A stretch of 6,095 nucleotides of DNA from Candidatus Roizmanbacteria bacterium CG_4_10_14_0_8_um_filter_39_9. GTDB lineage: Bacteria > Patescibacteriota > Microgenomatia > UBA1406 > GWC2-37-13. Positions 5,679-6,095 of this stretch are shown one piece after another; positions within the stretch are counted from its first letter, which is position 1, and the number at the start of each line of letters is the position of its first letter. The stretch covers positions 1 to 6,095 of the forward strand of contig PFLF01000070.1 of the NCBI GenBank assembly GCA_002784505.1, read 5' to 3'. The notes under the pieces were generated by a model. That model saw only the letters and a list, made by a program, of their open reading frames with translations, did no database searches and was not told where the DNA came from. The translations under genes and the position numbers were made by a program.

Positions 5679-6095
5679 TGGACTACATTATCCCCTTATT
5701 CGTTTCTTTTGGTGTTTCGTTTTTATTGACCCCTTCAACCATATATCTGGCAAGGAAACTGAAATTGGTAACAGATGTTAAGATCCGCAAACACCCAGCG
5801 CATACCCATGTTGGCATTATTCCTCGTGCGGGAGGAGTTCCTATTTTTCTGGGTCTGCTTATTGCCTCGCTCGTTTATATCCCGCTTAACAAAATTATGT
5901 CCGGCATTCTTCTGGCAAGCTTTCTTCTTGTTTGCATGGGTTTGCTTGACGATTATCTCGACCTGTCCCCCTATCTCAGATTTGTTGGGAATATTTTGAT
6001 CGCAGCTTTGGTTATCGGTTACGGCCTGGGCATTCCTTTTATTTCAAATCCACTGGGAGGGGTAATCCGACTTGATCAATTCAAAATTGTATTTG
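5678..6095 (+). CDS. Polyprenyl-phosphate sugar-1-phosphate transferase, WecA/TagO/MraY family, N-terminal part
   Basis: The ATG overlaps the preceding stop (TGATG) and the frame stays open for 139 codons to the window end, so the 3' part is missing; full-length members have roughly 320-360 residues. Seen: an N-terminal helix (about 3-23); the cytoplasmic loop KHPAHTHVGIIPRAGGVPIF (38-57), which carries the PRxGG pattern; helices at about 51-70 and 75-90; and the aspartate motif GLLDDYLDLSP (88-98), with D91-D92 and D95, which bind magnesium and the donor in this family. A further helix lies at about 103-121. These enzymes move a sugar-1-phosphate (often GlcNAc-1-P) from a UDP-sugar to undecaprenyl phosphate, the first step in making wall teichoic acid, O-antigen-like or other envelope glycans. 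The PRxGG loop looks more like WecA/TagO than true MraY, but the deciding C-terminal loops are out of view, so I give no symbol. Confidence 0.9.
   Translation, partial: MDYIIPLFVSFGVSFLLTPSTIYLARKLKLVTDVKIRKHPAHTHVGIIPRAGGVPIFLGLLIASLVYIPLNKIMSGILLASFLLVCMGLLDDYLDLSPYLRFVGNILIAALVIGYGLGIPFISNPLGGVIRLDQFKIVF

Noticed and set aside
5775..5999. Plus-strand open frame of 74 codons near the right end
   Set aside because: It lies inside the WecA/TagO-like gene, whose own frame holds the PRxGG and DDxxD motifs.

Overview
The window is AT-rich and gene-dense. It reads as a fragment of a bacterial chromosome, most likely from the Candidate Phyla Radiation (Patescibacteria; a Microgenomates- or Parcubacteria-like lineage is my guess). 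The pointers are a TrpR/YerC-like regulator of the type common in those genomes, a run of small-genome-style membrane glycosyltransferases, almost no Shine-Dalgarno sequences, and start codons a few bases after a TATAAT-type -10 box. TGA is used as a normal stop (4025-4027, 5676-5678), which argues against the code-25 lineages (SR1/Gracilibacteria). No rRNA or other marker is present, so the placement is inference.

Left part (1-1671, minus strand): the N-terminal 557 codons of a large single-chain restriction-modification enzyme whose C-terminus lies beyond the window. A PD-(D/E)XK nuclease, a helical connector and a gamma-type N6-adenine methyltransferase are followed by the start of a type-ISP-like C-terminal region.

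Middle (1672-2542): a small TrpR-superfamily HTH gene (1877-2311, minus) in a region dense with short repeats. A 24-base sequence occurs on both sides of the gene in inverted orientation (22/24 identical). A 7-mer, TGYTACA, occurs seven times between 1847 and 2511. The sites lie in or near the predicted promoters of the regulator itself, the divergent glycosyltransferase operon and possibly the restriction gene. This is the most unusual part of the window.

Right part (2543-6095, plus strand): a tightly packed cell-envelope glycan locus. It holds a membrane GT2 glycosyltransferase with a QxxRW motif, a GT39/PMT-like GT-C glycosyltransferase overlapping it by four bases, a 101-residue three-helix membrane protein with its own -10 box, and the start of a WecA/TagO/MraY-family polyprenyl-phosphate sugar-1-phosphate transferase. 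Together they suggest loading of a sugar on a lipid carrier, extension by GT2, and transfer by a lipid-linked-sugar-dependent GT-C enzyme. The product cannot be told from sequence.
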